From Flavobacteriales bacterium (GTDB lineage: Bacteria; Bacteroidota; Bacteroidia; Flavobacteriales_F; PHOS-HE28): DNA of 64,000 nucleotides. Of the stretch, positions 42,277-50,124 are shown one piece after another. Position 1 is the stretch's first letter; every line of letters starts with the position of its first letter. A program made the position numbers and the translations under genes. The stretch is from positions 1 to 64,000 of the forward strand of contig JAHBUL010000012.1 in the NCBI GenBank assembly GCA_019638085.1, in the 5' to 3' direction. Below the pieces are notes generated by a model. It was given only the letters and a program-made list of their open reading frames with translations. It was not told where the DNA came from and searched no databases.

Positions 42277-45200
42277 ATGTTCAAATGCCCTCTCCGGTGC
42301 GTGGCCGCCGGGCTGCTGATGACCCTATGTGGCACAGGCTTGCACCTGATGGCTCAAAGCGTGCCGTCAGGCTTCAATGATGCGGTGGTGATCAGTGGTT
42401 TCAGTGCGCCCGTGGGATTCACCTTCGATGCGAATGGTCGCATGTACGTGTGGGAAAAGCAGGGTAAAGTGTGGATCGTGGAGAATGGGGTGCGCTTGCC
42501 CAGCCCGTTGATTGATATCAGCGAAGAGGTAGGCAACTGGCGTGATCATGGCTGTCTCGGTTTCACGCTGGACCCGAACTTCCTCAGTAACGGCTATATT
42601 TATTTGCTCTACACGGTGGATCGGCACTACCTGATGAAGTACGGCACACCGGAATACAATGCAGGAACGAACGAGTACTATAGCGCCACGATCATGCGGG
42701 TGACCCGATACACTGCGGTCGGCCCCAATTTCAATTCGGTGGACATGGGAAGCCGGAACGTACTCATCGGAGAGTCGAAGAGCACGGGCGTCCCCTTACT
42801 TCATGAATCACACAGTACCGGATCCCTGGTCTTTGGGAACGATGGCACCCTGTTGCTCACCACCGGGGATGCTGCCAGCTACAACGCTGTTGACGTAGGA
42901 AGTGACCCTCAGACCTATTATGCACAAGCACTTGCCGACAGCATTCTTCGGCCTGAAGAGAATGTGGGCGCCATGCGGTCGCAGTTGCTCAATAGCATGA
43001 ATGGTAAGATGCTTCGGATCGATCCCGCCACCGGGAATGGTGTGCCGAGTAACCCATTTTATGATCCCAATGAACCACGGGCTGCCAAAAGTCGGGTGTG
43101 GGCTTTGGGTCTTCGGAACCCTTATCGGTTTACTCGAAGGCCGGGTACGGGAAGCACGGACCCTGCCGCAGGGGACCCCGGGGTTTTCTATATCGGCGAT
43201 GTAGGTTGGAGCACCTTCGAGGAAATGAACGTTTGCTATACGGGCGGGATGAACTTCGGCTGGCCGATCTTCGAAGGGATGGAACAGAACACATCCTATC
43301 TCAATGCACGGACGCAGAATACTACCGCACCGAATCCACTCTACGGGCAAGGGGGATGTACCAAAAGATACTTCGACTTCCAAGACCTTCTGGTGCAAGA
43401 AACCCTCACTCACCCTGCGGGCTTGCCGAACCCGTGCGATCCATCGGTAATGATCCCGCCGAACATCCATTTTTTCACCAATGATCGGCCGGTGATCGAT
43501 TGGATTCATGGCAACCGCTCCCGTTGCGCAGCATTCAACGGCAACATTGCCGTGACCTATGACCTGGATGATCCGGCCTCCCCGGTTCCGGGCCCTCGCT
43601 TCGGGGGCAACGCGGCTGTTGGTGGTACCTTCCTTGCCGGCGTAGGGTGGCCTGCGGGCTACCAAGACAGTTATTTTCAGGCGGATTATGCCGGTGCGTG
43701 GATCCGGCGGGTGAAGATGTCACCGGACAACAAACCTGTGGAAGTGTACAATTTCGCGACCAACATGGGGGCGGTCGTCTATGTGAACGAAGGACCGGAT
43801 GGAGCTTTGTGGTATGTGCGGTACGAGAATGGGCAGATCCGGAAGGTTTCACCTCTAGGCGTAACCAACCTGCCACCGGTGGCTGTTGCAGAGCAGGACG
43901 TGCTCTACGGGCCTGGCCCCCTCACGGTGCAGTTCACGGGAAGCAATAGCACTGATCCGGAGAATGGCGCACTTACCTATTTCTGGGATTTTGACGATGG
44001 TACCACCAGTACTTCCACGGATCCATCACATGTGTTCACCGCACCTCCCGGAGTTCCAACGGTATACTCCGTCAACCTGACGGTGCGGGACGATCAGAAT
44101 CAACCAAACACGACCACCATTCTCGTGAACGTGAACAATACACCTCCCGAGGTGGCGATCACCAGCTTCCCGGACGGGCAGTTCTATCCCGTAGGTGTCG
44201 ATTCCACTTTTGCACTGGAAGCTTCAGTAAGTGATGCCGAGCATTCTGCTGCGCAGCTGACCTATTCCTGGCAAACCGTGCTTCATCATAACAACCATGT
44301 CCACGCTGAACCGGTCGACCATGCCGTGAGCAGTTTCACGGTGATATCCGGTGTGGGTTGTTACGGAGAGGAGTTCTTCTACGAAGTAAAACTAACAGTG
44401 AAGGATCCCGGTGGACTGGCCACAACGGTGGTGCATCAACTCTTGCCTGCCTGTGACAGGATACCACCCACTGCAGTGATCAGTGCGTCCACAGTTCAAG
44501 GGTTAATTCCCTTGGCAGTTACATTCGACGGAGGGGGGAGTGTGGATAATGGCACCATCGAGTACTACGAGTGGAATTTCGGGGACGGAACCTTTGCTAC
44601 GGGGCAGGTGGTAGCCAAAACCTTTACTGAGCCTGGGGATAACTATGTTACGCTTACGGTTACCGATAACGATGGACTAACGGCCTCCATCACCAAGGTG
44701 ATCGGAGGCTATAACATGGATCCACCTCAATGCTTGGGTGCGGCCGGAAGTGTGCTGCGCGAATATTGGACAGGTATATCTGGTTCCACCATCAGTTCGC
44801 TGATCAATAGTCCGAACTATCCGGACTCTCCGAATGGCACCACCTACCCTACAAGCATACAAGGGCCCGTGAACTTCGCCAACAACTACGGAACACGAAT
44901 GCGGGGGTACATCATTCCGGCCATCACCGGAAAATATACCTTCAATACCACTTCGGACGATGCTTCGGTGCTCTATTTGAGCCTCAATGCAGATCCAGCG
45001 CTGAAGGAACTGATCTGTGAGGTCCCTGGTTGGACCAACGACAACGAATATGCGAAATACCCAAGGCAGCAAAGTGACTCCATCGCGCTAGTGGCAGGGA
45101 AGTATTACTATTTTGAATTCCTGCAAAAGGAAGGGAGCGGTGGCGACCACATGACGGTACGCTGGACCAGGCCTGACAATCCCACACTGACTGTTGTGGG

Positions 45201-45972
45201 TGGATCATATGTTGCGCGGTGGCAGGACTGCGGCCCAAGCGTGAAAGTGCGAATGGCCTTGGATGGTCCGTACGATAAGACGACGGGCTTGATGAATGAT
45301 GATCTGCGTGCGAACGGTGCGATCCCATTACAGGAGCCGTACACGGCATTGGGCTTTGCGCAAGCAGGTGATGGCGGTGGGGAGACCATTTCACCGGCCA
45401 TGCTGAATGTGATCGGCAAGAACGCCATAGTGGATTGGGTACTGGTGGAGGTTCGGAACAAGCAGAATCCGTCCCAACTACTGGACACTAGAGCAGCATT
45501 GCTTCAACGGGACGGTGACGTGATCGGAGTGGATGGTTTCACCACGCTGATCTTCAACCTCCCTCAAGACATGTATTATATCTCCGTTCGTCACCGGAAT
45601 CATTTGGGTGCTCTGAGGACCCCGCAATCGGAGATGAAAAGGCATACCGCCCTTGTGGATTTCACCAAGCCTTCCACACCAACCTATGGGGACGATGCCC
45701 GAAACGCCGTCCCATATGATAGGATGACATTACGGGCAGGTAATGCGGTGAATGATGGACGGATAAAATATACCGGCTTCATGAACGACCGGGATGCCAT
45801 TCTCCTGAAGGTGGGAACTGTGCCCACGTCCTCGCAATCAGGCTACCACTCTGAGGATACCAATATGGACGGTATGGTCCGGTACACGGGTGCGAACAAT
45901 GATCGCGACCTGATCTTGCAGAGTATTGGAGGGATGGATCCGATCAACGTGGTGGTAGAGCCGTTGCCTTGA
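42277..45972 (+). CDS. Large exported glucose/sorbosone dehydrogenase-like protein with PKD, PA14 and dockerin-like domains
   Basis: 1,231 residues. The signal peptide ends near LHLMAQ. Residues about 30-525 are a GSDH-type propeller, the fold of PQQ-dependent soluble sugar dehydrogenases (GFTFDANGRMYVWEKQGKVWIVENG, RDHGCLGFTLDPNF, ALGLRNPYRF). PKD domains lie at about 531-608 (WDFDDGTTSTSTDPSHVF) and 731-810 (WNFGDGTFATGQ), with a further beta domain between. A PA14 carbohydrate-binding-like domain is at about 825-980 (TTSDDASVLYL, GGDHMTVRW). The C-terminus has two dockerin-like NDRD units (IKYTGFMNDRDAILLKVG, VRYTGANNDRDLILQSIG). No T9SS tail follows. It probably binds or oxidises polysaccharide-derived sugars outside the cell; that role is inferred. 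Confidence 0.85.
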   Translation: MFKCPLRCVAAGLLMTLCGTGLHLMAQSVPSGFNDAVVISGFSAPVGFTFDANGRMYVWEKQGKVWIVENGVRLPSPLIDISEEVGNWRDHGCLGFTLDPNFLSNGYIYLLYTVDRHYLMKYGTPEYNAGTNEYYSATIMRVTRYTAVGPNFNSVDMGSRNVLIGESKSTGVPLLHESHSTGSLVFGNDGTLLLTTGDAASYNAVDVGSDPQTYYAQALADSILRPEENVGAMRSQLLNSMNGKMLRIDPATGNGVPSNPFYDPNEPRAAKSRVWALGLRNPYRFTRRPGTGSTDPAAGDPGVFYIGDVGWSTFEEMNVCYTGGMNFGWPIFEGMEQNTSYLNARTQNTTAPNPLYGQGGCTKRYFDFQDLLVQETLTHPAGLPNPCDPSVMIPPNIHFFTNDRPVIDWIHGNRSRCAAFNGNIAVTYDLDDPASPVPGPRFGGNAAVGGTFLAGVGWPAGYQDSYFQADYAGAWIRRVKMSPDNKPVEVYNFATNMGAVVYVNEGPDGALWYVRYENGQIRKVSPLGVTNLPPVAVAEQDVLYGPGPLTVQFTGSNSTDPENGALTYFWDFDDGTTSTSTDPSHVFTAPPGVPTVYSVNLTVRDDQNQPNTTTILVNVNNTPPEVAITSFPDGQFYPVGVDSTFALEASVSDAEHSAAQLTYSWQTVLHHNNHVHAEPVDHAVSSFTVISGVGCYGEEFFYEVKLTVKDPGGLATTVVHQLLPACDRIPPTAVISASTVQGLIPLAVTFDGGGSVDNGTIEYYEWNFGDGTFATGQVVAKTFTEPGDNYVTLTVTDNDGLTASITKVIGGYNMDPPQCLGAAGSVLREYWTGISGSTISSLINSPNYPDSPNGTTYPTSIQGPVNFANNYGTRMRGYIIPAITGKYTFNTTSDDASVLYLSLNADPALKELICEVPGWTNDNEYAKYPRQQSDSIALVAGKYYYFEFLQKEGSGGDHMTVRWTRPDNPTLTVVGGSYVARWQDCGPSVKVRMALDGPYDKTTGLMNDDLRANGAIPLQEPYTALGFAQAGDGGGETISPAMLNVIGKNAIVDWVLVEVRNKQNPSQLLDTRAALLQRDGDVIGVDGFTTLIFNLPQDMYYISVRHRNHLGALRTPQSEMKRHTALVDFTKPSTPTYGDDARNAVPYDRMTLRAGNAVNDGRIKYTGFMNDRDAILLKVGTVPTSSQSGYHSEDTNMDGMVRYTGANNDRDLILQSIGGMDPINVVVEPLP

Positions 45973-45992
45973 TCCGGGACCGGGGATCTGAG

Positions 45993-46019
45993 GAAGGGTC
46001 GCCGGTTTGGCGGCCCTTC
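45993..46019. terminator. Hairpin terminator, possibly bidirectional
   Basis: AAGGGTCGCC and GGCGGCCCTT form a 10-bp stem with one G-U pair, followed by CTGGTTTTCC. It lies between the convergent large GSDH gene and the 55-codon minus-strand gene. Confidence 0.6.
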
Positions 46020-46042
46020 TGGTTTTCCAGTCTGATCGTGGG

Positions 46043-46210
46043 TCACGCTTTCTTGGTGCGCTTGCCTTGGCTGCGTAGGAACGCCTCCAGCGCATGTCCT
46101 GGCGGCTCCTTCAGTATGGCGTTGAGCACAGCCCGACTACGGGCATCCAGCACGCGTTCTGCGGTGGGCTCCTGCGTGCGCTTCGTGAATTTTTTGCTGG
46201 TCGTCACCAT
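46043..46210 (-). CDS. Small basic protein of unknown function
   Basis: 55 codons, ATG at 46210, stop at 46043. The product begins MVTTSKKFTKRTQEPTAERV and continues with a predicted helix (DARSRAVLNAIL), a short turn and a lysine-rich end (GKRTKKA). It has no cysteine and no membrane segment and is strongly basic, so nucleic-acid contact is possible but unproven. A CACCTTTG box lies 18 bases upstream. It is flanked by hairpins on both sides and therefore looks like an independent unit. It is too short for routine gene calling and has no recognised family. Confidence 0.5.
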   Translation of the reverse strand: MVTTSKKFTKRTQEPTAERVLDARSRAVLNAILKEPPGHALEAFLRSQGKRTKKA

Positions 46211-46299
46211 GTTTGTTCAGATATGGAACAAAGGTGCTTGGTGCTGAGCGGCAATACCATACCACGATCGAGGTATTTCCTCCTACGGCCAATAACAGC

Positions 46300-46323
46300 A
46301 AAGCCGCCCTTGGAGGCGGCTTT
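46300..46323. terminator. Hairpin terminator after the ahpC-ahpD operon
   Basis: AAAGCCGCC, a 6-base loop, then GGCGGCTTT: a perfect 9-bp stem 21 bases beyond the minus-strand ahpD-like stop. A/T flanks on both sides allow use in either direction. Confidence 0.75.
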
Positions 46324-46344
46324 GTTGTTGATCTATTTCGAACG

Positions 46345-46944
46345 TCAGTGTACTACGCGATCATAGCTGGCCACTACGGATGCGATGCGAATGGCATCCC
46401 ATACTTGTTCCTCGGTGGCACCAAGGCCCATCAAGGAAGCTTCGTGGCTCTTCACGCATTGCTCGCAACCATTCACGGCGCTTACTGCAAGGCTCATCAG
46501 CTCGAACAGTAGTTTGCCCGTGGTGGGGTTCATCATGATGTTCATGCGCAGCGAAGGACGCAGTTCGTTGTACTTCTCCTTGTCGGCGAAGTGACGAAAG
46601 CGGTATAGCACATTGTTCGCAGCCAACAGGCTCGCACAAGCCACGGCCTCTGCGGTTTCCTCATCGTTCGCACCAGCGGTGGTCGCCATTTCGCCGAAGT
46701 GATCGGTCAACAGGTCGTTCTTCTGGTTCGCCGCAACGCTCAAGGCCAGCAAAGCTGTTTCCTTCTCGGTGAGATGGGCGCTCTTCAGCACAGCCTTCAA
46801 GTTGAGCTTCATGTCGCGTGCATAACGGGAAGACACCGAACCCAAGAACCGAAGCGCACTGTTGGCATGATCGGTGGCCACCCCTACCTCTTCGAGAAGA
46901 GATAGGGTACCTTCTTCATAAGTTGATATCGATAGTTCGCTCAT
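46345..46944 (-). CDS. AhpD-like carboxymuconolactone decarboxylase family protein
   Basis: 199 residues. The AhpD fold is indicated by the redox motif Cys160-x2-Cys163 with His (CEQCVKSHE) in the second half and matching helices in the first half (ETALLALSVAANQKNDLL), which lacks the cysteines. In AhpD this site reduces a lipoylated partner that recycles AhpC. The ATG lies 2 bases after the peroxiredoxin stop, so both come from one mRNA, and the hairpin at 46300-46323 ends it. Confidence 0.92.
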   Translation of the reverse strand: MSELSISTYEEGTLSLLEEVGVATDHANSALRFLGSVSSRYARDMKLNLKAVLKSAHLTEKETALLALSVAANQKNDLLTDHFGEMATTAGANDEETAEAVACASLLAANNVLYRFRHFADKEKYNELRPSLRMNIMMNPTTGKLLFELMSLAVSAVNGCEQCVKSHEASLMGLGATEEQVWDAIRIASVVASYDRVVH

Positions 46945-46946
46945 GC

Positions 46947-47528
46947 TTAGTTCAAGGTCGCTTCACCCTTGGTCCAGTTGCAAGGGCAGAGTTCATCGGT
47001 CTGCAAGGCATCCAGCACACGCAGCACTTCATCCACGCTACGCCCCACGCTAAGGTCATAGGCGCTCACCCAGCGCACAATGCCATCCGGATCGATGATG
47101 TAAGTGACACGGTAGGCTACCTTCTCATCGGCCGTGAGGATACCGAGTTCCTCACCGAGGCTCTTGCTGGTATCGGCCAACATGGGGAATTTCAGGTCGC
47201 GCAGGTCCTCGTGGTCGCGGCGCCATGCGGCATGAACGAACTCACTGTCAGTGCTGGCACCGATCAGTTGCGTATCGCGGTCCTTGAACTCGCCAAAGGC
47301 CTTGTTGAAGGCGGCGATCTCCGTGGGGCATACAAAGGTGAAATCCTTCGGCCACCAGAACATCACAGTCCAGCGTCCGGGTGTGTTGGTGAGGTCGTCA
47401 CTGGTGATCTCGGTGAATTCCTTGCCTTTGTCGATGCTTACGCATGCGGTTTTCTTGAAGATCGGGAACTTGCTCCCGAGGCCCACCATGCGCTGCTGGG
47501 CGAGTTGTACTTGTCCTTTCGTTTCCAT
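46947..47528 (-). CDS. ahpC: Peroxiredoxin (alkyl hydroperoxide reductase AhpC type)
   Basis: 193 residues. Two-cysteine peroxiredoxin: peroxidatic Cys67 in FTFVCPTEI, active-site Arg in the later strand, and C-terminal cysteines 181 and 183 (ELCPCNW) as resolving pair. It reduces hydrogen peroxide and organic peroxides. The ATG at 47528 is chosen; the open frame extends 25 codons upstream across the mRNA start predicted from the promoter at 47581-47611. Divergent from oxyR and co-transcribed with the AhpD-like gene. No ahpF is present, consistent with AhpD-type recycling. Confidence 0.94.
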   Translation of the reverse strand: METKGQVQLAQQRMVGLGSKFPIFKKTACVSIDKGKEFTEITSDDLTNTPGRWTVMFWWPKDFTFVCPTEIAAFNKAFGEFKDRDTQLIGASTDSEFVHAAWRRDHEDLRDLKFPMLADTSKSLGEELGILTADEKVAYRVTYIIDPDGIVRWVSAYDLSVGRSVDEVLRVLDALQTDELCPCNWTKGEATLN

Positions 47529-47580
47529 GTTTAAAAATGATAGGGATGATGACCCGGAAGGGCCGTTTTGATTCGTGGTG

Positions 47581-47611
47581 CAAAGATCGTGATCCTGATT
47601 CATTTATCAAA
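47581..47611 (-). promoter_or_regulatory. ahpC promoter (TTTG, 19 nt, GATCTTTG)
   Basis: On the minus strand TTTG (47611-47608) and GATCTTTG (47588-47581) are exactly 19 bases apart. The sequence TTATCA next to the -33 box and TGATAG 20 bases away (47630-47635) form an inverted pair where a LysR-type regulator could bind. Confidence 0.6.
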
Positions 47612-47649
47612 CTGAATGTATGAATGTGCTGATAGATGGAGTGAATGAG

Positions 47650-47657
47650 TAATTTTG
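47650..47657 (+). promoter_or_regulatory. Probable -7 box for oxyR (TAATTTTG)
   Basis: TAnnTTTG ending 7 bases before the oxyR ATG; a very short leader is predicted. Confidence 0.4.
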
Positions 47658-47664
47658 TCCTCTC

Positions 47665-48603
47665 ATGACCATTCAGCAATTCCAATACATCGTGGCGATC
47701 GATACGCACCGGCATTTTGCACGTGCGGCCGAGGCGTGCTTCGTTACGCAGCCCACGTTGAGCAGTATGGTGAAGAAACTGGAGGAGGAACTCGGGCTGG
47801 TGCTATTCGACCGGAGCAGATCACCCGTGGTCCCCACGGCCGAAGGGGTGGTCGTGGTAGCACAGGCCCGGGTAGTGCTCAAGGAGGTACAGATCCTGAA
47901 GGAAATGGCGGATGCCAGCCGGGATGAGCACGCAGGCGAGTTGCGCATCGGAATGATCCCCACTTTGGCTCCCTACTTGCTTCCGCTATTCCTGGGGGAG
48001 TTGCTGCGGAAGCATCCGGCATTGAACGTCAGTGTGGAGGAACTCACCACGGAGGCCATCATCGAACATTTGGAGCACGGCCGATTGGATGTGGGTGTTC
48101 TGGCCACCCCGTTAGGAGTGCCGGGCTTGAGAGAAGATCCCCTTTTCAATGAGCGCTTCCTGTTATATGTATCCCCGGATGAAGGCATCGGGAAGAAGCA
48201 GTATGTGCTCCCATCGGAGATCCAGCCGGATCGGCTTTGGCTGCTGGAGGAAGGTCACTGCCTACGCTCGCAGGTGATGGACCTCTGCGAGATACGCGAA
48301 CAACGCGAGGGAGCAGGTCGCTTTTCCTATGTGTCGGGCAGCATTGAAGCACTGATGCGCATGGTGGATGTGCAAGGCGGGCTCACCGTCGTACCGGAGC
48401 TGGCCACCTTGGGCATGGAGCCCACACAACGTGCTCGCCTGCGCGAGTTCAAGTCACCTGTCCCGGTGCGCGAGATCGGTCTGGTGACCTATCGCCATTC
48501 CGTAAAGGATAGGCTGCAACAGCTATTGCGGGACAAGGTGATGGCCGGTGTTATTCCTCACCTGAGGCAGACAAGATCCCCCCGGATCCTGCCGGTGGGT
48601 TAA
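47665..48603 (+). CDS. oxyR: Hydrogen peroxide-sensing LysR-type regulator OxyR
   Basis: 312 residues. N-terminal winged helix (QQFQYIVAIDTHRHFARAAEACFVTQPTLSSMVKKLEEELG) and a LysR substrate domain. Cysteines fall at residues 199 and 208 in EEGHCLRSQVMDLCE. These are the same numbers and context (H-C-L-R-x-Q) as the peroxide-sensing disulfide of E. coli OxyR, so redox sensing is very likely conserved. It is divergently oriented from ahpC-ahpD, its classical targets, across a 136-base shared control region. Confidence 0.95.
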   Translation: MTIQQFQYIVAIDTHRHFARAAEACFVTQPTLSSMVKKLEEELGLVLFDRSRSPVVPTAEGVVVVAQARVVLKEVQILKEMADASRDEHAGELRIGMIPTLAPYLLPLFLGELLRKHPALNVSVEELTTEAIIEHLEHGRLDVGVLATPLGVPGLREDPLFNERFLLYVSPDEGIGKKQYVLPSEIQPDRLWLLEEGHCLRSQVMDLCEIREQREGAGRFSYVSGSIEALMRMVDVQGGLTVVPELATLGMEPTQRARLREFKSPVPVREIGLVTYRHSVKDRLQQLLRDKVMAGVIPHLRQTRSPRILPVG

Positions 48604-48621
48604 CTGTAAAGTGCAATATAT

Positions 48622-48652
48622 TTTGCTACTGGACATTATCGTATTACATTCG
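48622..48652 (+). promoter_or_regulatory. rpmG promoter (TTTG, 19 nt, TACATTCG)
   Basis: TTTG at 48622-48625 and TACATTCG at 48645-48652 with exactly 19 bases between, followed by CGCCCC; 19 bases upstream of the rpmG ATG. Confidence 0.65.
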
Positions 48653-48671
48653 CGCCCCATTACCATAAGCG

Positions 48672-48854
48672 ATGGCCAAGAAAGGAAACCGCGTACAAGT
48701 GATCATGGAGTGCACCGAGCACAAGACCTCCGGTCTTGCGGGCACTTCCCGTTACATCACCACCAAGAACCGAAAGAACACCACCGAGCGTTTGGAGTTG
48801 AAGAAATACAACCCCATCATGCGCAAGATGACCGTTCATAAAGAGATCAAGTAA
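48672..48854 (+). CDS. rpmG: 50S ribosomal protein L33
   Basis: 60 residues, basic, with the L33 core [26 protein letters not shown] followed by [15 protein letters not shown]. It has lost the zinc cysteines (a C-minus form: only one Cys). It begins the conserved Bacteroidota block with the DUF4295 gene and ftsY. rpmB, often directly upstream in relatives, is absent; oxyR lies there instead. Confidence 0.96.
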   Translation: MAKKGNRVQVIMECTEHKTSGLAGTSRYITTKNRKNTTERLELKKYNPIMRKMTVHKEIK

Positions 48855-48857
48855 GCC

Positions 48858-49016
48858 ATGGCAAAGAAATCCATTGCATCACTCAAGAAAGCGGACGCCA
48901 AAGTGTTCGTAAAGGTCATCCGTATGGTGAAGAACAATCAGACCGGTGGCTATCAGTTCAACGAGCAGGTGATGCCTGCGGAAGACGTGGACAAAGCACT
49001 GGCCACAAAGAAGTGA
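48858..49016 (+). CDS. DUF4295 family protein
   Basis: 52 residues: MAKKSIASLKKADAKVFVKV, then a helix-strand stretch (NNQTGGYQFNEQVMPAEDVDKAL) and a basic end. It is a Bacteroidota-restricted family almost always next to L33, which suggests a ribosome-associated role, unproven. The ATG is 3 bases after the rpmG stop, and a strong hairpin terminator follows. Confidence 0.93.
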   Translation: MAKKSIASLKKADAKVFVKVIRMVKNNQTGGYQFNEQVMPAEDVDKALATKK

Positions 49017-49035
49017 CCTTAACCTCAACCCATTG

Positions 49036-49070
49036 AAAAGGCTTCCACCGACTCGGCGGGGGCCTTTTTT
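49036..49070 (+). terminator. Rho-independent terminator after rpmG-DUF4295
   Basis: AAAAGGC with CCACCGA on the left pair with TCGGCGG and GCCTTTT on the right across a minimal loop, ending in six T. Confidence 0.8.
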
Positions 49071-49130
49071 GCGCTGGGAGCATTGAGGGAATGTATCCGG
49101 GGCGGACTCCTGCGTCCGTGTAGGGCGCCT

Positions 49131-49172
49131 CATCAGCAGATCAGCCAATCCACACCATCAGCTAATCATATC
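49131..49172. repeat. Short-word intergenic repeat (CATCAGC / ATCAGC)
   Basis: CATCAGC at 49131 and 49156, with further ATCAG and AATC words between, immediately before the ftsY ATG. A quasi-palindrome (CGGAC at 49103, GTCCG at 49114) stands just upstream. Confidence 0.4.
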
Positions 49173-49173
49173 C

Positions 49174-50124
49174 ATGGCCCTATTCGGATTATTCGGGAGT
49201 AAGCAGAAGAAGGAACAACTGGATGCCGGTTTGGACCGTTCCCGCAGCTCCTTGTTCGGAAAGCTCACACGAGCCATTGCAGGTAAGAACACTGTGGACG
49301 ATGAAGTGCTCGATGCGCTGGAGGAGACCTTGGTCAGCAGCGATGTCGGAGTGGATACCACATTGAAGATCGTCAAGCGCGTACAGGAACGGGTGAAGAA
49401 GGACGGATATCTGGGTACATCCGAATTGAACGGGTTATTGCGCGCTGAGATCGCATCGCTGATGCGTGACGCGGATGGGGGCAGCGAACCGTTCAGGATA
49501 ACCGGACCGAAACCACATGTCATCATTGTGGTTGGCGTGAACGGGGTAGGTAAGACCACTACCATCGGCAAGCTGGCCCATGCATATAAGCAAGCGGGAA
49601 ACACCGTGCTACTTGGCGCGGCGGACACCTTCCGTGCAGCAGCCGTGGATCAGTTGAAGATCTGGAGTGAACGCACCGGGGTTCCCTTGGTGCAGCAGGG
49701 CATGGGTGCCGATCCCGCAGCCGTGGCCTACGATACTGTGGAGAGCGCCAAGTCCAAAGGCATTGATGTGGTGATCGTGGACACAGCGGGCCGCTTGCAT
49801 AACAAGGTGAACCTGATGAATGAGCTCACCAAGGTGAAGCAAGTGATGCGCAAGGTGATCCCTGAGGCGCCGCACGAGGTGCTGCTTGTTCTGGATGCCA
49901 GCACGGGCCAGAATGCCATTGAGCAAGCCCGCGAGTTCACCAAGGCCACGCAAGTGACGGCACTGGCGCTCACGAAATTGGATGGCACGGCCAAAGGAGG
50001 TGTGGCCATTGGCATCAGTGATCAGTTCCAAGTACCCATCAAATACCTTGGTGTGGGAGAGGGAATGGAAGATCTCCAAGTGTTCAACAAGGAGGCATTC
50101 GTGGAGGCGCTGTTCAAAACCTGA
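49174..50124 (+). CDS. ftsY: Signal recognition particle receptor FtsY
   Basis: 316 residues. FtsY is the SRP-receptor GTPase that docks ribosome-SRP complexes at the inner membrane. NG domain motifs: GVNGVGKTTTIGKLAH (P-loop), DTFRAAAVDQL, DTAGRLHNKVNLM, and TKLDGTAKGG. The acidic A domain of E. coli FtsY is missing; the protein starts with a short amphipathic segment (MALFGLFGSKQKK) that could bind membrane, the common Bacteroidota form. The start codon overlaps the word repeat region. Confidence 0.97.
   Translation: MALFGLFGSKQKKEQLDAGLDRSRSSLFGKLTRAIAGKNTVDDEVLDALEETLVSSDVGVDTTLKIVKRVQERVKKDGYLGTSELNGLLRAEIASLMRDADGGSEPFRITGPKPHVIIVVGVNGVGKTTTIGKLAHAYKQAGNTVLLGAADTFRAAAVDQLKIWSERTGVPLVQQGMGADPAAVAYDTVESAKSKGIDVVIVDTAGRLHNKVNLMNELTKVKQVMRKVIPEAPHEVLLVLDASTGQNAIEQAREFTKATQVTALALTKLDGTAKGGVAIGISDQFQVPIKYLGVGEGMEDLQVFNKEAFVEALFKT

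Noticed and set aside
47604-47635. Firm OxyR operator
   Set aside because: Only one inverted TTATCA/TGATAG pair fits; the four-quarter-site spacing of OxyR operators is not met, so it is mentioned only as a possibility.
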